A DNA stretch of 64,000 bases, taken from the NCBI RefSeq assembly GCF_002240415.1, contig NZ_CP020028.1, positions 1,637,501 through 1,701,500 on the forward strand, read 5' to 3'. Below are positions 9,548 through 18,488 of this stretch, piece after piece. How positions within the stretch are numbered: the first letter of the stretch is position 1; each line of letters starts with the position of its first letter. Origin of the DNA: Paenibacillus kribbensis (GTDB lineage: Bacteria > Bacillota > Bacilli > Paenibacillales > Paenibacillaceae). The position numbers and the translations under genes are program-made. The notes below the pieces were generated by a model. The model saw only the letters and a list, made by a program, of their open reading frames with translations. It had not been told where the DNA came from and searched no databases.

Positions 9548-10195
9548 ATGAGCAATACGAACACAACTGTAAAAACGAATGATTTTAAAGAGATTGCACT
9601 CGGACGTCGTTCGGTGAAAGTATACGATCCGTCCGTGAAGATCAGCCGCGAGGAAATGACTGAGATTTTGACGGAAGCTACACGCGCCCCATCTTCCATT
9701 AACCTGCAGCCATGGCGCTTCCTCGTGATTGATAGTCCGGAGGGCAAAGCAACCCTGGCACCACTGGCAAGTTTTAACCAACGTCAAGTGGAGACCTCAT
9801 CGGCAGTGATCGCAGTGTTCGGAGATTTGAACAACTTTGATTATTTTGAGCAAATTTTCGGAGAAGCTGTAGAATTGGGTTATATGCCAAAGGATGTAAA
9901 GGAAATGCAGCAGGAGAAAGTAGCGGCCCATTTTGCAGCGCTTGATCCGGTTGTGAACAAAGAAACGGTGCTGATCGACGGTGGTCTGGTATCTATGCAG
10001 CTCATGCTGGTAGCGCGCGCTCACGGCTACGACACCAACCCTATCGGTGGTTATGACAAGGCTAGAATTGCTGAAGCCTTTGGTCTGGATAAAGAGCGTT
10101 ATGTACCTGTAATGCTCATTTCCATGGGTAAAGGGGTTAACGACGGTCATCCGTCAACACGCTTGCCCATTGATCAAATTGCACAGTGGAAATAA
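9548..10195 (+). CDS. Nitroreductase-family FMN oxidoreductase
   Basis: The 215-residue protein belongs to the FMN-dependent nitroreductase family, which reduces nitroaromatics, quinones or related electrophiles with NAD(P)H. It shows the N-terminal GRRSVKVYDPS and TRAPSSINLQPWRFLV motifs (FMN-binding Arg and Ser), then a C-terminal MGKGVNDGHPSTRLPI. Start: ATG 9548 after AAGGAGA, 8 bases spacing. It is cotranscribed with the MarR gene, so electrophile- or phenol-induced expression is likely (known for MarR/nitroreductase pairs). The substrate is not predictable. Confidence 0.85.
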   Translation: MSNTNTTVKTNDFKEIALGRRSVKVYDPSVKISREEMTEILTEATRAPSSINLQPWRFLVIDSPEGKATLAPLASFNQRQVETSSAVIAVFGDLNNFDYFEQIFGEAVELGYMPKDVKEMQQEKVAAHFAALDPVVNKETVLIDGGLVSMQLMLVARAHGYDTNPIGGYDKARIAEAFGLDKERYVPVMLISMGKGVNDGHPSTRLPIDQIAQWK

Positions 10196-10225
10196 GAGCT
10201 GCGAGCTATCGTTTATATACAACAT

Positions 10226-10272
10226 AAAAACAGGCGAAGCCAAGGAACTTCCTTTGCTTCGCCTGTTTTTTG
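10226..10272. terminator. Bidirectional terminator between nitroreductase and VanZ-RDD gene
   Basis: AAACAGGCGAAGC pairs with GCTTCGCCTGTTT. It has T residues on the plus side and A residues (T on the minus strand) on the other. It can serve the converging genes at 10195 and 10280. Confidence 0.8.
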
Positions 10273-10279
10273 TGCTGAC

Positions 10280-11434
10280 TTAGATGTCCATATGAGCTCC
10301 CGGTGGTTCTACAGCATCAACGGTGTCACCTTGAGGATGGTGATAGTGCTTGGGCCAACTAATCTGATGCCAAGTATGACTAAGCTCTTCGTAGAATAAG
10401 GGGCCTTTCTTGAACAGGCGTATGACGAGATGGAAAAAGAACCATCCGTTCATCACCAGCAATAAGAGGCTGATTAGGACACTTACCCATGGAGAGACCT
10501 GAGACCATAACACAGGACCACCCAGCACATAGTTAAGCCCGAAATACAACCAGTATAAGAGACTATAGCGCTTGATGAGCCCCCACAGGGAAATTCGTTT
10601 TCCCGTCCCTGTAAGATGAATACGCACCAGCCATTTCCCTGGAGTTCTCCCATTTGTCAGGTAAGGCACGACCATAAAGTACACCCCGCTGGTAACCCAG
10701 AAAGCAGCAGGTACATGCAGGGATTCCATGATGCCGAGCAGCCCAGTCCAAACGATAGAATCCAGGAAAAAGGCTACGCCTCGTCTCGTATAGGATACCC
10801 GCTTGGTCGTAATGTCCAAATGCTTGTCCAAATGCTCCAGGCGGGGAAGGAAACGTGAAAACCATTCGCCCAATAAAAAGCCCAGCATACCGCCCAATGT
10901 ATTAGCCATCAGGTCGTCCACATCGAACACGCGATACGCATGGTCGAAAAATCCATACAATCCTGTCAGCTGCGTTACCTCAAAGAAAAGGGACAAGGTA
11001 AAGGACAGAATCAGGCACCATCCCCATCGTGCACGGAAATAATAACGCAAGAATATGCCAAAGGGCACGGTCATAAGGACGTTAAAAGCCACTTGCAGGA
11101 AAGCCCGCTCCTTCAGCACATGAAGATAACCGGAGGGATGAGCGGGTGAGACCGATGTTTCTCTTACAATGTCGTGAATGAATTGCAAGGGTATGAATTG
11201 CAGCGCTCCCCCGGCTAATGCTGCGTTATGACGCGATGACGGAAGCGGTAAAATGACCAAAAAGAAGGCGTTCATCAAGTATAAAAGCATCAGATAAAGC
11301 AGCCATGCTCTAGCCTTGTGAATATAGCCATGTCTGCGATATTGCACGATGAGAAAAGGCAGTGTAAACAATAACGCAGCAAAAGGGAACGCCAGAAAAG
11401 CATATGAAACAGGAAACAGATACGATTGAATCAT
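10280..11434 (-). CDS. VanZ-RDD two-domain membrane protein
   Basis: The 384-residue integral membrane protein has an N-terminal VanZ domain (about 1-200; multiple helices, LPLPSSRHN and FQFIPLQF-type motifs, VDDLMANTLGGMLGF). A C-terminal RDD domain follows (about 210-345; RRGVAFFLDSIVWTG and NGRTPGKWLVRIHL). VanZ proteins are linked to teicoplanin or lipoglycopeptide tolerance; RDD proteins include putative Na+/H+ antiporters. The fused architecture recurs in Bacillota but its function is not established. It is separated by 7 bases from the permease gene upstream on the same strand, so they probably share a transcript. Confidence 0.8.
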   Translation of the reverse strand: MIQSYLFPVSYAFLAFPFAALLFTLPFLIVQYRRHGYIHKARAWLLYLMLLYLMNAFFLVILPLPSSRHNAALAGGALQFIPLQFIHDIVRETSVSPAHPSGYLHVLKERAFLQVAFNVLMTVPFGIFLRYYFRARWGWCLILSFTLSLFFEVTQLTGLYGFFDHAYRVFDVDDLMANTLGGMLGFLLGEWFSRFLPRLEHLDKHLDITTKRVSYTRRGVAFFLDSIVWTGLLGIMESLHVPAAFWVTSGVYFMVVPYLTNGRTPGKWLVRIHLTGTGKRISLWGLIKRYSLLYWLYFGLNYVLGGPVLWSQVSPWVSVLISLLLLVMNGWFFFHLVIRLFKKGPLFYEELSHTWHQISWPKHYHHPQGDTVDAVEPPGAHMDI

Positions 11435-11441
11435 AAGCTGC

Positions 11442-12785
11442 TTACGCCTGCTTTCTCCGGAACTTTACCAAAGACCAAATGATCAGGAATGCCATGAAAG
11501 CCACGCATACGCTAATGCTGATCCGATTTTGCGGGTCCAGCAGGAACAGAAATGCAATCACCCACAGACATCCAATGGTTATTGCCGTGATATAGGGAAA
11601 TCCCCATATCTTGAAAGTGGGTTCCACCGGGTAAGATTTGCGCAGTTTCAACTGGGACAGGCAAATACAGCTCCAGACGAGCAGCACGACAAAGCCAGGT
11701 ACAGCCATCAAAATACGGAACAGTCCATCTTGAGCGATATAAGCAACCATGGACCCCACAATCAGAATCACAGCGCACAATTTGAGGCTATTCACCGGCA
11801 CTCCATTCGATGATACCCGCGCAAGTGATCTGGGCCCTTCCCCATTGACTGCCAGTGAATGCAACATGCGTGTAGCACCGTAAATCCCCGAATTGGCGGC
11901 AGACAGTACGGCAGTGATCAGGATAAAGTTCATGACATGGGCCGAGCTTTGAAGTCCTACCGAAGAGAGTACCTGTACAAACGGACTGGTATTCGCATCC
12001 AGCTGATTCCAGGGAATCAAGCCACAAATGATGAGAATCGGCAACGTATAGAACAAGACAACGCGAAAAATAAAGCTTTTAACCACCTTAGGCAGCACTT
12101 TTTCCGGATTTTCTGTCTCCGTCAACGTTAGTCCGATCAGCTCGGACCCCCCATAGGAAAAAGTAACGACCAGCAGCGCCGAAAAGATAGCCAGCCAGCC
12201 ATTGGGGAGAAATCCACCATGCTGCGCGTAGTTGCTCAGATAGGGCGGAGTTTCGGTGGGGATAATACCGAACAGTATACAGCCACCCAGCGCGATAAAG
12301 ATGATAATCATGGCAATCTTGATACCCGCAAGCCAAAATTCCAATTCCCCAAAACCGCCGACACTCAGCATATTGACGACAATAATAAAAGCCGCACTCG
12401 CCAAACTGAGTACCCATAAGGGGACATCCGGCAGCCAGTATTGCAGGAAGCTTCCCGCAGCGATGACCTCAATGACACAGACGGCCAGCCACATGAAGCA
12501 ATACAACCAGCCGATGATAAACGAAAGCCGTTCTCCAAAAGCTTTGCGAATAAAATCCTTCATATTCATGTTCGGATAGACGGTAGCCATCTCGGCAATT
12601 GCGCCCATAACGACCAGGAGCAAAAGCCCCGCAAAGACATAGGATAAAATAACTCCAGGTCCTGCCAAGCTGATCGTTTCGGTACTTCCTTTAAAAATAC
12701 CGGTCCCGATGACTCCGCCCATAGCCATAAAGGTAATGTGTCTTGGGCGCAGCTTTTTGTGTAAAGTTGCTTCATTTGATTTCAA
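11442..12785 (-). CDS. APC-family amino acid permease
   Basis: This amino acid/polyamine/organocation transporter is about 447 residues with 12 predicted membrane helices. The first helix has the diagnostic GGVIGTGIFKGS substrate-binding motif; a consensus TFSYGGSELIGLTLTETENP loop lies mid-protein. It resembles the GABA/aromatic/histidine permease subgroup (AAT family), but the substrate cannot be told. Start: TTG 12785 is preferred because AAGGAGG lies 8 bases upstream; the in-frame ATG at 12803 overlaps that ribosome binding site. It is divergent from the AraC-fusion gene. Confidence 0.85.
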   Translation of the reverse strand: MKSNEATLHKKLRPRHITFMAMGGVIGTGIFKGSTETISLAGPGVILSYVFAGLLLLVVMGAIAEMATVYPNMNMKDFIRKAFGERLSFIIGWLYCFMWLAVCVIEVIAAGSFLQYWLPDVPLWVLSLASAAFIIVVNMLSVGGFGELEFWLAGIKIAMIIIFIALGGCILFGIIPTETPPYLSNYAQHGGFLPNGWLAIFSALLVVTFSYGGSELIGLTLTETENPEKVLPKVVKSFIFRVVLFYTLPILIICGLIPWNQLDANTSPFVQVLSSVGLQSSAHVMNFILITAVLSAANSGIYGATRMLHSLAVNGEGPRSLARVSSNGVPVNSLKLCAVILIVGSMVAYIAQDGLFRILMAVPGFVVLLVWSCICLSQLKLRKSYPVEPTFKIWGFPYITAITIGCLWVIAFLFLLDPQNRISISVCVAFMAFLIIWSLVKFRRKQA

Positions 12786-12973
12786 CCTGAAATCCTCCTT
12801 CATAAAGTGTATAGCTTCAGCATAGCCCAAACAGGGTTACTTCAATTAGACTTATACTACATGAAAATATCCAATTAGGAAATGAAAGAAATAGGATCAA
12901 TGAAGAGAATGATATATAATGAGGTTGGTTTGGAAAAATAGTATGGTTATTTTATGAGCGGAGGCTTTAATCA

Positions 12974-14965
12974 GTGAAGCAGGATCGGAAAAAGCAGGCA
13001 GGCTCCCAAAGTGGAATAGGCAAGGAGCATGAAGCAGATGAACTGAACAGGCTGCTGTCCACATGGCTCCATTCATCGATCCGTATCATGGATATTCGCC
13101 ATATTCGGCTGGAACCCGAAGAACTGCTTCAACCATACCGTCTTCCCGCGCAGGCTTTTATTTTGGTACTACAGGGTAGTGTGCGTTTGGGTGGTGAATG
13201 GAATGATACAGCGCATTCAGGGTACATACTGCATGGCAGCAAAGGCTTCGAACTTAAAATATCCCCCTCAAACCGAGGGATCGAATATTTTCTTGTGCTA
13301 TATAAAGTGACTTCTCTATCGGGACCTGCGGTGCATCATCTTCCCGCTATAGCGCATGGCTTTGTACCGCCATATCCGGTTATGCTGTACCAAAAGCTGC
13401 AACTGCTGGAGCGTACATGGCAGGATCGGGATGCATTGTCCAGGGTACAGGCTCAAAGCAGATTCTTTGATTTTGCCTACGAATTTATGCGCCAATATCA
13501 GGAACAGCAGACGCAAATCCCCGCGCGGGATACGGTGACACAGGCGATTCGGTTTATGGAGGTGCATTATGCGGAGTCCATAACGTTGGAGCGTTTGGCC
13601 GGCTTGTTGGAATGCAGTCCAAGGCACCTGACCCGATTATTTAAAAAACAAACAGATTGCAGCCCGATTACGTATCTGATCCGGCTGCGAATGGACAAAG
13701 CGAAGGAGCTTCTGCGGAAGACGGATGCTACTTTACAGGATATTGCTGTCGGTGTGGGATACCCGGATGTCTATTTCTTTAGCCGGGCATTCAAGAAATA
13801 TATCGGTGTATCCCCGGTTCATTACCGGGACAGCTTACATTCATCTGCTTTTGTAAGAGATGAACGTCTGGATAATCCATTACCCATGTCCGGATGCTCC
13901 ATTGATTCGAAAAGTGGTGCCCTGCATACTGTTATTGAGGATAATAATCATTATCAAAATTACGATGAAGGGATTTTACGAATGAATAGAAACGCAAGGC
14001 ATTCCATGGCATTTATTTTATTGCTTAGTTTTACGCTTTTGCTCAGTGCATGCTCAGGAACATCCAGTCCTGCGGCAACGGAAGGTACGTCCCAAGGGAC
14101 CAACAATACAGTGGAGCAAGCATCACAAGAAAGGGTGCTGAAAGATGCACTTGGACATGAGGTGAAGGTTCCGGCTCAACCCCAGCGTGTCATTGCTTCA
14201 TATCTGGAGGATCATCTGGTTGCGCTGGGTGTTAAACCCGTAGCTCAATGGTCGGTAGGCAAAAATTCGGTTCAGGGTTACCTGCAAAAAGAACTAAAGG
14301 ATGTTCCTACCATCGCTTCTGACCTTCCGTTTGAAGCCGTTCTGAACTTCAAGCCTGATTTAATCATTATGGACAGTGCGAGCATGGTAGAGGGCGACAA
14401 ATATAATCAATACTCTAAAATCGCCCCCACCTACGTTGTAGGCAGTAATATGAACAACGATTGGCGTCAAGAGCTGCTAACTGTGGGTGAGGTGCTGAAT
14501 AAGAGCAGTGAAGCGAAGCAGGCATTAAGCAATTATGATAAAAAAGGGGCAGAAGCCAAGGCCAAGCTGAGCCAGACGGTTGGACAAAAAACCGCAGCAG
14601 CCTTGTGGGTAACGGATAAAAACGTGTATGTCGTGAACCAGAATCTATCCAGTGGTGATGTATTGTATAAGGACTTGGGCTTCAAGATTCCCCAGGTCGT
14701 ACAGGAGATTTCCAAAACGGCCAAGGCCAACTGGAGTAATTTATCGCTGGAGAAGCTGGCAGAGCTGGATGCCGATTATATCTTTATCGTGAACAGCAAA
14801 AATGTAAGTAAAGAAGAAATTATAAAAGATCCTGTATGGGCGGGAATTCCAGCTGTGAAAGCTGGGCATGTATACGATTTTGGCAAAGATTCGAGCTGGT
14901 TGTATACGGGGACCATTGCGAATGGACAAATGATTGACGATGTTCTGAAAAATGTAATTCAATAA
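12974..14965 (+). CDS. AraC-family regulator fused to a lipoprotein-type siderophore binding protein
   Basis: The 663-residue protein begins with an AraC regulator: a sensor region at 1-185, then two helix-turn-helix motifs at about 190-295 (SITLERLAGLLECSPRHL and LQDIAVGVGYPDVYFFSRAF). A linker leads at M337 into a complete lipoprotein signal (basic MNRNARHS, a hydrophobic core, lipobox LSAC with C360). A FeuA/FhuD-like periplasmic binding domain follows (about 385-663; RVIASYLEDHLVALG, FKPDLIIMDS). In B. subtilis Btr an AraC domain is joined to such a domain without a signal, and it senses bacillibactin. Here the internal signal would place the binding domain outside, or an internal start at ATG 13982 (AAGGG 9-10 bases upstream) may make a separate lipoprotein. 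GTG start after GGAGG. No permease is adjacent. Confidence 0.85.
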   Translation: MKQDRKKQAGSQSGIGKEHEADELNRLLSTWLHSSIRIMDIRHIRLEPEELLQPYRLPAQAFILVLQGSVRLGGEWNDTAHSGYILHGSKGFELKISPSNRGIEYFLVLYKVTSLSGPAVHHLPAIAHGFVPPYPVMLYQKLQLLERTWQDRDALSRVQAQSRFFDFAYEFMRQYQEQQTQIPARDTVTQAIRFMEVHYAESITLERLAGLLECSPRHLTRLFKKQTDCSPITYLIRLRMDKAKELLRKTDATLQDIAVGVGYPDVYFFSRAFKKYIGVSPVHYRDSLHSSAFVRDERLDNPLPMSGCSIDSKSGALHTVIEDNNHYQNYDEGILRMNRNARHSMAFILLLSFTLLLSACSGTSSPAATEGTSQGTNNTVEQASQERVLKDALGHEVKVPAQPQRVIASYLEDHLVALGVKPVAQWSVGKNSVQGYLQKELKDVPTIASDLPFEAVLNFKPDLIIMDSASMVEGDKYNQYSKIAPTYVVGSNMNNDWRQELLTVGEVLNKSSEAKQALSNYDKKGAEAKAKLSQTVGQKTAAALWVTDKNVYVVNQNLSSGDVLYKDLGFKIPQVVQEISKTAKANWSNLSLEKLAELDADYIFIVNSKNVSKEEIIKDPVWAGIPAVKAGHVYDFGKDSSWLYTGTIANGQMIDDVLKNVIQ

Positions 14966-14979
14966 TTTGGAGTGTAATC

Positions 14980-15036
14980 CCAAAAAGCGCTACTCATCTT
15001 AGCGGTCTCATGCCGCAGGAAGGGAGCGCTTTTTGG
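14980..15036 (+). terminator. Terminator of the AraC-fusion gene
   Basis: CCAAAAAGCGCT (14980-14991) pairs with AGCGCTTTTTGG (15025-15036), with a second small hairpin in the loop. Confidence 0.65.
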
Positions 15037-15037
15037 A

Positions 15038-15070
15038 TAAAAAAAAGATGCCTGCACATAGCAGACATCT
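15038..15070 (-). terminator. bdhA terminator
   Basis: Read on the minus strand, AGATGTCTGC pairs with GCAGGCATCT (15070-15046) and runs into eight T residues. It serves bdhA, which ends at 15086. Confidence 0.8.
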
Positions 15071-15085
15071 GATTTTGCTTCTATA

Positions 15086-16138
15086 TTAGGATTGCGGAGA
15101 TACCAGGATTTTAACTTGATTTTTTTCTTTCAGGAGGCCTTCAAAGCCTTGGTCGATCACTTCTTCGAGCTTAATACGTTTGGTAACCAGCTTGTCCGCA
15201 GGGAAATAACCTTTTTCCATCAGGCTGATGACAGCCGGGAACACATCGCGGTAGCCGATGATGCCAGTCAGATTGCGTTCCTTCATGACGATATTGTTAG
15301 GCTTGATCGGAGCTTCTTTTTCAAAAATGCTGACGACCATAATTTGTCCGCTGATTTTGGTTGATTCAATTGCTTGAGTCAGCACAGGCGGTACGCCAGT
15401 GACCTCATAGGCTACATCTACGCCTCCGTTGGTCCGTTTGTGCAGCTCCTGCACGACATCGTAAGTTTTAGGATCAAGCACGATAGCACCCAGCTCTTCG
15501 GCTTTAGCTTTGCGTTCCTCGGAAAGCTCTACTGCATAAATTTCAGATGCGCCCGAAGCTTTCAAGGCTTCAATAACCAGCAAGCCGATAGGACCGGCAC
15601 CAAATACGACGGCCTTGTCGCCGACTTTCAGCTGGCTTTGACGAACAGCATACAAAGCAACGGCTGAAGGTTCTACCAAAGCGCCCTGCTCGAAAGAGAC
15701 GCTATCTGGAATCTTGTGAACCATGTGCTCGTCAGCTGCAACGTATTCCGAAAAGCCGCCACCGCCGCCTGCCAGGCCGAGGAAGCCCATTTTATCGCAA
15801 AGATTATATTTGCCTTGCTTACAAGCATCACATTCTCCACATGCAAAAACCGGTTCTACGACCACACGGTCGCCAACCTGAATTTTGGTTACACCTTCGC
15901 CGATTTCAACCACTTGTCCGGAGAATTCATGTCCCATTACGATCGGAGCTTTTTCACCAGTCAATGGATGCTGAGCATCCTGGGGAATGAAGATGGGTCC
16001 TGCCACATATTCATGAAGATCACTTCCGCAAATGCCACACCATTCCACTTTAATTTTCACTTTTCCTGCCAGAGCAGCAGGCTGCTCAATGTTTTCCAAA
16101 CGTAAGTCTTTTACTCCATGCCATCTCAATGCTTGCAT
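15086..16138 (-). CDS. bdhA: Zinc-dependent 2,3-butanediol dehydrogenase-type alcohol dehydrogenase
   Basis: It likely interconverts acetoin and (R,R)-2,3-butanediol with NAD(H) in mixed fermentation. The protein is a 350-residue medium-chain dehydrogenase. It shows catalytic zinc motifs CGICGSDLHEY and GHEFSG, structural-zinc cysteines in ACGECDACKQGKYNLC, and Rossmann GAGPIG followed by an acidic residue (VELSEERK) that favours NAD over NADP. The insertion HPLTGEKAPIVMGHE is typical of the butanediol/sorbitol dehydrogenase group. Start: ATG 16138 is chosen since AAGGAG lies 9 bases upstream. A LacI gene is divergent, and an operator-like palindrome overlaps the bdhA start region. Sorbitol-type substrates are the alternative. 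Confidence 0.85.
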   Translation of the reverse strand: MQALRWHGVKDLRLENIEQPAALAGKVKIKVEWCGICGSDLHEYVAGPIFIPQDAQHPLTGEKAPIVMGHEFSGQVVEIGEGVTKIQVGDRVVVEPVFACGECDACKQGKYNLCDKMGFLGLAGGGGGFSEYVAADEHMVHKIPDSVSFEQGALVEPSAVALYAVRQSQLKVGDKAVVFGAGPIGLLVIEALKASGASEIYAVELSEERKAKAEELGAIVLDPKTYDVVQELHKRTNGGVDVAYEVTGVPPVLTQAIESTKISGQIMVVSIFEKEAPIKPNNIVMKERNLTGIIGYRDVFPAVISLMEKGYFPADKLVTKRIKLEEVIDQGFEGLLKEKNQVKILVSPQS

Positions 16139-16196
16139 GTCTGTCATCTCCTTGACGAATATATGATCATTTACTGCTATAAAAGCGAATAAAGTA

Positions 16197-16244
16197 GGAA
16201 ACGTTTCCGAAAGATAATATGTCACAGATTTTACACATTGTCAA
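16197..16244 (-). promoter_or_regulatory. bdhA promoter with LacI-type operator
   Basis: On the minus strand a perfect TTGACA (16244-16239) is followed after 17 bases by CATATT (16221-16216). The perfect palindrome GGAAACGTTTCC (16208-16197) begins at the predicted transcription start. A related site, GGAA-N5-TTCC at 16445-16457, precedes the lacI-type gene. Both likely bind the divergently encoded repressor. Confidence 0.65.
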
Positions 16245-16408
16245 ACCAAATTCATGCAAAAAGCACTTGATTTTTTTGTGAATATAATCACTTGTGATTG
16301 TGGTGCTATTCTGGCTCATCCCCTTCATCCAAGGGATGGGGTGGATTTTCAGGTGAAGCAGAGACAATGTAGAAGACTGTCTTTCATTTTCGGAGACTCA
16401 TTCTATGG

Positions 16409-16457
16409 TATAATATCAATATCGAAATTACATTTTAGAAAGCCGGAAAACGATTCC
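16409..16457 (+). promoter_or_regulatory. Promoter and operator of the LacI-family gene
   Basis: A perfect TATAAT at 16409-16414 has only a weak -35 (TTTCAT region, 16383-16391). Downstream GGAAAACGATTCC (16445-16457) resembles the bdhA operator GGAAACGTTTCC with one extra central base, suggesting autoregulation. The remainder of 16245-16408 contains a CCCTTCATCCAAGGG-type hairpin and nothing else I can support. Confidence 0.45.
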
Positions 16458-16478
16458 GTTTTTGAAAGGATTTTGGGC

Positions 16479-17525
16479 GTGACAGATCAAAAAAAAGTAA
16501 CCATAGAGGATGTAGCCAAGCGGGCAGGGGTAGGTATTGCGACTGTCTCCAGAGCTATTAACGATAGTGAGGGCATCAGCCCGAAGACGAAAGCATTGAT
16601 TTTGCGGGTAATTGAAGAAATGGGCTTTACACCCAATACCTCGGCGCAAAGCTTGAAGGTACGTCAGACACGTCAAATTGCGCTGGCCGTGCCGGATATT
16701 CGCAACGCGATCATTCCCGAGATCGCCTGGTCTGTGGAGCAGGCAGCCAAGCAGCATGGCTACCGTGTGGTGCAGATTAATACCGCCGGCAATGCCAGAA
16801 TGGAGCTTGAAACGGTTCGGGAAGTTAAGAAGCTGCATGTGGACGGGCTTATTATTATGCCGCTGGCATACCCCAAAATGCTGGTGGATCTGATCAACAA
16901 GTCCAGTGTTCCCGTATCCATCATTAATTACGGCAAGAAGCTGGGTGAAAATGTAAAAGCGGATATCGTCAGTCTGGCCCGGCAAGAGGGACGGCTTGTG
17001 ATGGAGCATTTACTTAAAATCGGGAGAACAAGAATTGCTTATGCAGGTGCTGCAAAGGACAAAATCGAGGAAAGATACTTCGCTTACGAGCAGTCTCTCC
17101 AGCATGTGGACCCTTCACTCGTTTATTTTGGCGATGATTTCTCCTTTGAGACAGGGCTGCGTGCGGCCGATTATTTTTACAGCCTGAAGCATATGCCGGA
17201 TGCTATTTATGCGGTGAACGATATGGTGGCGATTGGCATTGTCAATCGCTTTAAGGATCTGGGTGTCAAAGTGCCGGATGAGGTTGCTGTAGTCGGTATT
17301 GATAACAATCTGTGGGCAACGGTAACGACGCCACAAATCAGCTCTGTTTCCATCATGGGGGAAGAGGTGGCACGATTGGCTGCGGAGCTGTTGCTTAAGC
17401 GAATTCAGGAGCAGACACCGGGTGATTATGAGCGTGTGCAATTCGAGCCCCGCCTGATTGTCAGGGAATCAAGCGTCTCTGTGATCCGTAAGCCTACGGT
17501 TGGACACGATGGAGTGGAAGCCTAG
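16479..17525 (+). CDS. LacI-family transcriptional regulator
   Basis: The 348-residue protein has the LacI DNA-binding headpiece at residues 6-40 (VTIEDVAKRAGVGIATVSRA; the hinge helix is near SAQSLKVRQTRQIAL). A periplasmic-binding-protein-like sugar or effector domain follows. AVNDMVAIGIVNRFKDLGVKVPDEVAVVGIDNN is a typical family segment. GTG 16479 was chosen with AAGGA 8 bases upstream; the longer upstream frame has no ribosome binding site and overlaps the promoter. It is divergent from bdhA and likely represses it. The ligand is unknown. Confidence 0.88.
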   Translation: MTDQKKVTIEDVAKRAGVGIATVSRAINDSEGISPKTKALILRVIEEMGFTPNTSAQSLKVRQTRQIALAVPDIRNAIIPEIAWSVEQAAKQHGYRVVQINTAGNARMELETVREVKKLHVDGLIIMPLAYPKMLVDLINKSSVPVSIINYGKKLGENVKADIVSLARQEGRLVMEHLLKIGRTRIAYAGAAKDKIEERYFAYEQSLQHVDPSLVYFGDDFSFETGLRAADYFYSLKHMPDAIYAVNDMVAIGIVNRFKDLGVKVPDEVAVVGIDNNLWATVTTPQISSVSIMGEEVARLAAELLLKRIQEQTPGDYERVQFEPRLIVRESSVSVIRKPTVGHDGVEA

Positions 17526-17636
17526 CTGGTGGCCTTTCCCTCGTTGTAACGATAGATGAACTGCGGCAGGAGCAGTAGAATATAAATAGTCTAGCAATCG
17601 TAATACCATTGTTTGTTTGGACAGGAGAGTGGACTC

Positions 17637-18287
17637 GTGTCAAAAGGTAGCATGTTCGTATCTGTAGTTTGTACTTTATTATTGCTATCCGTTACTGTAG
17701 GATGTGCTTCCAGTCCGGTGAAACAGTATACTGATGCTGCGGTGCCGTCCGGGGAAAAGGGCGTGAACCCCAAGCAAAGTGCAGCCAATACGCAGCAAAC
17801 CCGGCAAAGTAAAGAGGAGCGGGTGCTTTCCTTTTACAAGGATTCATCCCTCAGTGATGAAGAAAAGGTCCATCACATTATGGACGATTTGGCAGGTATT
17901 CAATGGGGGAAGTTGAACAAAATCAGTAAACATCAAAGCCTGGAAATCATCGAATATTTGTATAGACAGCGCGCTTTTATTCCATCGGAAAGCTTTCCAA
18001 ATGTGATCCGGGCTTCTGACGGATTGGATGGGGCCTTAAGCGAAAGCTATGCTGCCATCATGGGGGAATTATTTACAAGGGATAAGACAGCGATGACCCG
18101 AGCATTGGCCAATACGGACAAATCATACCGCGTACATGGCATCGGGAGCATCGCGTACGGTCTTAGTTATCGGGAAACGAAGGTAGTCAAAAGGGAAATT
18201 CGGCAATGGCAGGCAGGACAAAAGCTTACTGTGGCGGAGAAGCAGGTCATTCGTGCTTTGCTTGTAAAACTGGATGACCCATATTAA
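17637..18287 (+). CDS. Putative lipoprotein of unknown function
   Basis: The 216-residue protein has a short N-terminal signal ending in a lipobox (SVTVGC, C23), so it should be lipid-anchored outside the membrane. A Gln/Ser/Lys-rich linker (about 25-65) precedes an all-helical domain (EKVHHIMDDLAGIQWGKLNKISKHQSLEIIEYLYRQ). I do not recognise a family. GTG 17637 was chosen because AGGAGAG lies 7 bases upstream. It has its own terminator directly downstream. A role with the preceding LacI gene is not indicated. Confidence 0.7.
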   Translation: MSKGSMFVSVVCTLLLLSVTVGCASSPVKQYTDAAVPSGEKGVNPKQSAANTQQTRQSKEERVLSFYKDSSLSDEEKVHHIMDDLAGIQWGKLNKISKHQSLEIIEYLYRQRAFIPSESFPNVIRASDGLDGALSESYAAIMGELFTRDKTAMTRALANTDKSYRVHGIGSIAYGLSYRETKVVKREIRQWQAGQKLTVAEKQVIRALLVKLDDPY

Positions 18288-18297
18288 TAATATGATG

Positions 18298-18328
18298 GCC
18301 GCTCCTCTAACCTGAGGAGCGGCTTATT
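18298..18328 (+). terminator. Terminator after the lipoprotein gene
   Basis: GCCGCTCCTC (18298-18307) pairs perfectly with GAGGAGCGGC (18314-18323), followed by TTATTTG. Confidence 0.75.
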
Positions 18329-18407
18329 TGTGCTAGTGTTTAAATGGTTGGGGAATTATTTTATTATGAGATCATGTGAATAATAGCTGTGACCTTAAAA
18401 TAAGTGC

Positions 18408-18457
18408 TTTACTTTAGTAGATGTTTATGATAATTTTATTTCGACGAACATCGAAAT
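18408..18457 (+). promoter_or_regulatory. arsR-family promoter and operator 1
   Basis: TTTACT (18408-18413), 17 bases, then TAATTT (18431-18436). Next comes the inverted repeat ATTTCGA-N6-TCGAAAT at 18438-18457. The same 20-base layout, ATTTCGA-N8-GAAAT, recurs at 18783-18802 before the MFS gene. Confidence 0.65.
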
Positions 18458-18488
18458 TAAGACTGGAAGCAGAAGGGAATGGAGCAAG

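Noticed and set aside
12900..12973. Possible Fur box before the AraC-fusion gene (GAATGATATATAATGAGG region)
   Set aside because: It matches the Fur consensus poorly compared with the clear box at 49296, so it is not called.
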